From Actinomycetota bacterium (GTDB taxonomy: Bacteria > Actinomycetota > UBA4738), in the NCBI GenBank assembly GCA_005888465.1, contig VAYJ01000011.1:1-6467 (forward strand): DNA of 6,467 nucleotides, in the 5' to 3' direction. Each line of letters starts with the position of its first letter. Within the stretch, counting starts at the first letter, position 1. Made by a program: the position numbers and the translations under genes. Positions 5,739 to 6,467 of this stretch are shown here, piece after piece. The notes under the pieces were generated by a model. It was not told where the DNA came from and made no database searches. It was given only the letters and a program-made list of their open reading frames with translations.

Positions 5739-6467
5739 ATGGGATCCCGGCTTGGTGCGGTGCTTCGCGTCGTCACAGCGGGGGCGTGCTGGGCGCTCGC
5801 GGCGATCATCGCGAAGGGTGCGTTCGATCGGGGCGTCTCGCCCGGACGCATGGCCGAGGCCCGGGTCGTCGTGGCGCTCTTCCTTTTGGCGGCGATCCTC
5901 GCGGTCGCGCGCCGGGACCTGTTCCGTCCGCCGCGGGGGAGCCTCGGGGCTCTGGCCGCGTTCGGCCTGTGCGTGGCGCTCGTGAACGGCGCGTAGCGGC
6001 GTTCGGTGGATCGCATCCCGGTCGGGGAGCCTGGGTGGCGGCGGGCATCACGTTGCTGGGGGCCGTGCTCGTGAGCCAGGCGTACCACGGCTTCGGGTCG
6101 CTGAACGGGTTCGGCGTCGCGGCGGGGGTTGCCTCGGCCTTCTTCTTCGCCGGGTATCTCCTGACGGCGGAGGCGGCGGGCCGGCGGGGCGCGGACCCGG
6201 CCACGGTGCTCGTGTGGGGGTTCGTCTTCGCCGCGATCGCGTGGGGCGTGGTCGAGCCGTGGTGGTCCTGGCCGGTAGCGTCGCTCGGCGACGTGCACGT
6301 GACCCTGGCCGTGCTTGGAGTGGGGGTCCTAGGCACGCTGATCCCGTTCTTCCTGGCGGTCGGCGCGGTGCGCGTGTTGACACCGGCGGCGGCGGGGATC
6401 GCGGCGACGGTCGAGCCGCCGTTCGCTGCGGCGTTCGCGTGGATCTTCCTCGGACAGCACCTGTCGG
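5739..6467 (+). pseudogene. Broken EamA/DMT-family transporter gene, 3' end outside window
   Basis: Two recognisable halves of a ten-helix EamA-family permease lie in different frames. The first half runs from ATG 5739 for 85 codons (MGSRLGAVLRVV... to ALVNGA) and ends at TAG 5994-5996. The same frame beyond the stop still reads SVDRIPVG (6003-6026), aligning with the family pattern NxxYYxAIxRIPVG, so the TAG falls on the expected first tyrosine. From about 6026 homology moves to another frame: AWVAAGITLLGAVLV, then about 145 codons to the edge, including the late EamA motif EPPFAAAFAWIFLG. The helix normally between IPVG and this segment, some 25-30 residues, is missing. The family exports or imports small metabolites such as amino acids or drugs; no substrate can be named. 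A functional product is unlikely unless these lesions are assembly errors. The first 85 codons alone would give only about three helices. Confidence 0.75.

Noticed and set aside
5633..6298. Upstream in-frame extension of glnA by 222 codons
   Set aside because: It runs antisense through the EamA gene, has no glutamine synthetase homology, and AAGGAG sits 7 nt before the internal ATG 5632.

Overview
The window is about 6.5 kb of very GC-rich bacterial DNA. It looks like an actinobacterium or a deep-branching relative. The reasons are the strongly GC-biased third codon positions, GTG starts, a glutamine synthetase of the short GSI-alpha kind resembling actinobacterial GlnA2, and two start codons that lack a Shine-Dalgarno site but have a TANNNT box exactly 7 nt upstream, the geometry of actinobacterial leaderless genes. 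Placement below phylum level cannot be made from the sequence alone.

Four genes run leftward (minus strand) in a compact series, in transcription order: glnA (4304-5632), nadE (2576-4261), a small membrane-anchored extracytoplasmic protein of unknown function (1923-2570), and a large multidomain membrane protein cut by the left edge (1-1926). The gaps are 42 bp, 5 bp and a 4-bp overlap, so the last three are almost certainly translated from one mRNA. GlnA makes glutamine. NadE is the glutamine-hydrolysing type and uses glutamine as nitrogen donor for the last step of NAD+ synthesis. The large protein joins a PqqD-like N-terminal domain, an M50 (site-2-protease-like) membrane core and at least one complete plus one partial cyclic-nucleotide-binding domain. 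Its HExxH zinc motif reads DEMGH, so it may be a pseudoprotease.

To the right, divergent from glnA, lies an EamA/DMT-family transporter gene (5739 to the right edge). It is broken by an in-frame TAG and by a lesion that changes frame and removes about one transmembrane helix. The 106-bp divergent region holds a clear glnA ribosome binding site, candidate -10 boxes in both directions and a sequence resembling a GlnR nitrogen-regulator box.

The best candidates for something undescribed are the cyclic-nucleotide-linked, degenerate M50 protein with its small co-encoded membrane partner, and their placement directly after nadE. There is no RNA gene, mobile element, CRISPR array or gene-free stretch over 300 bases.
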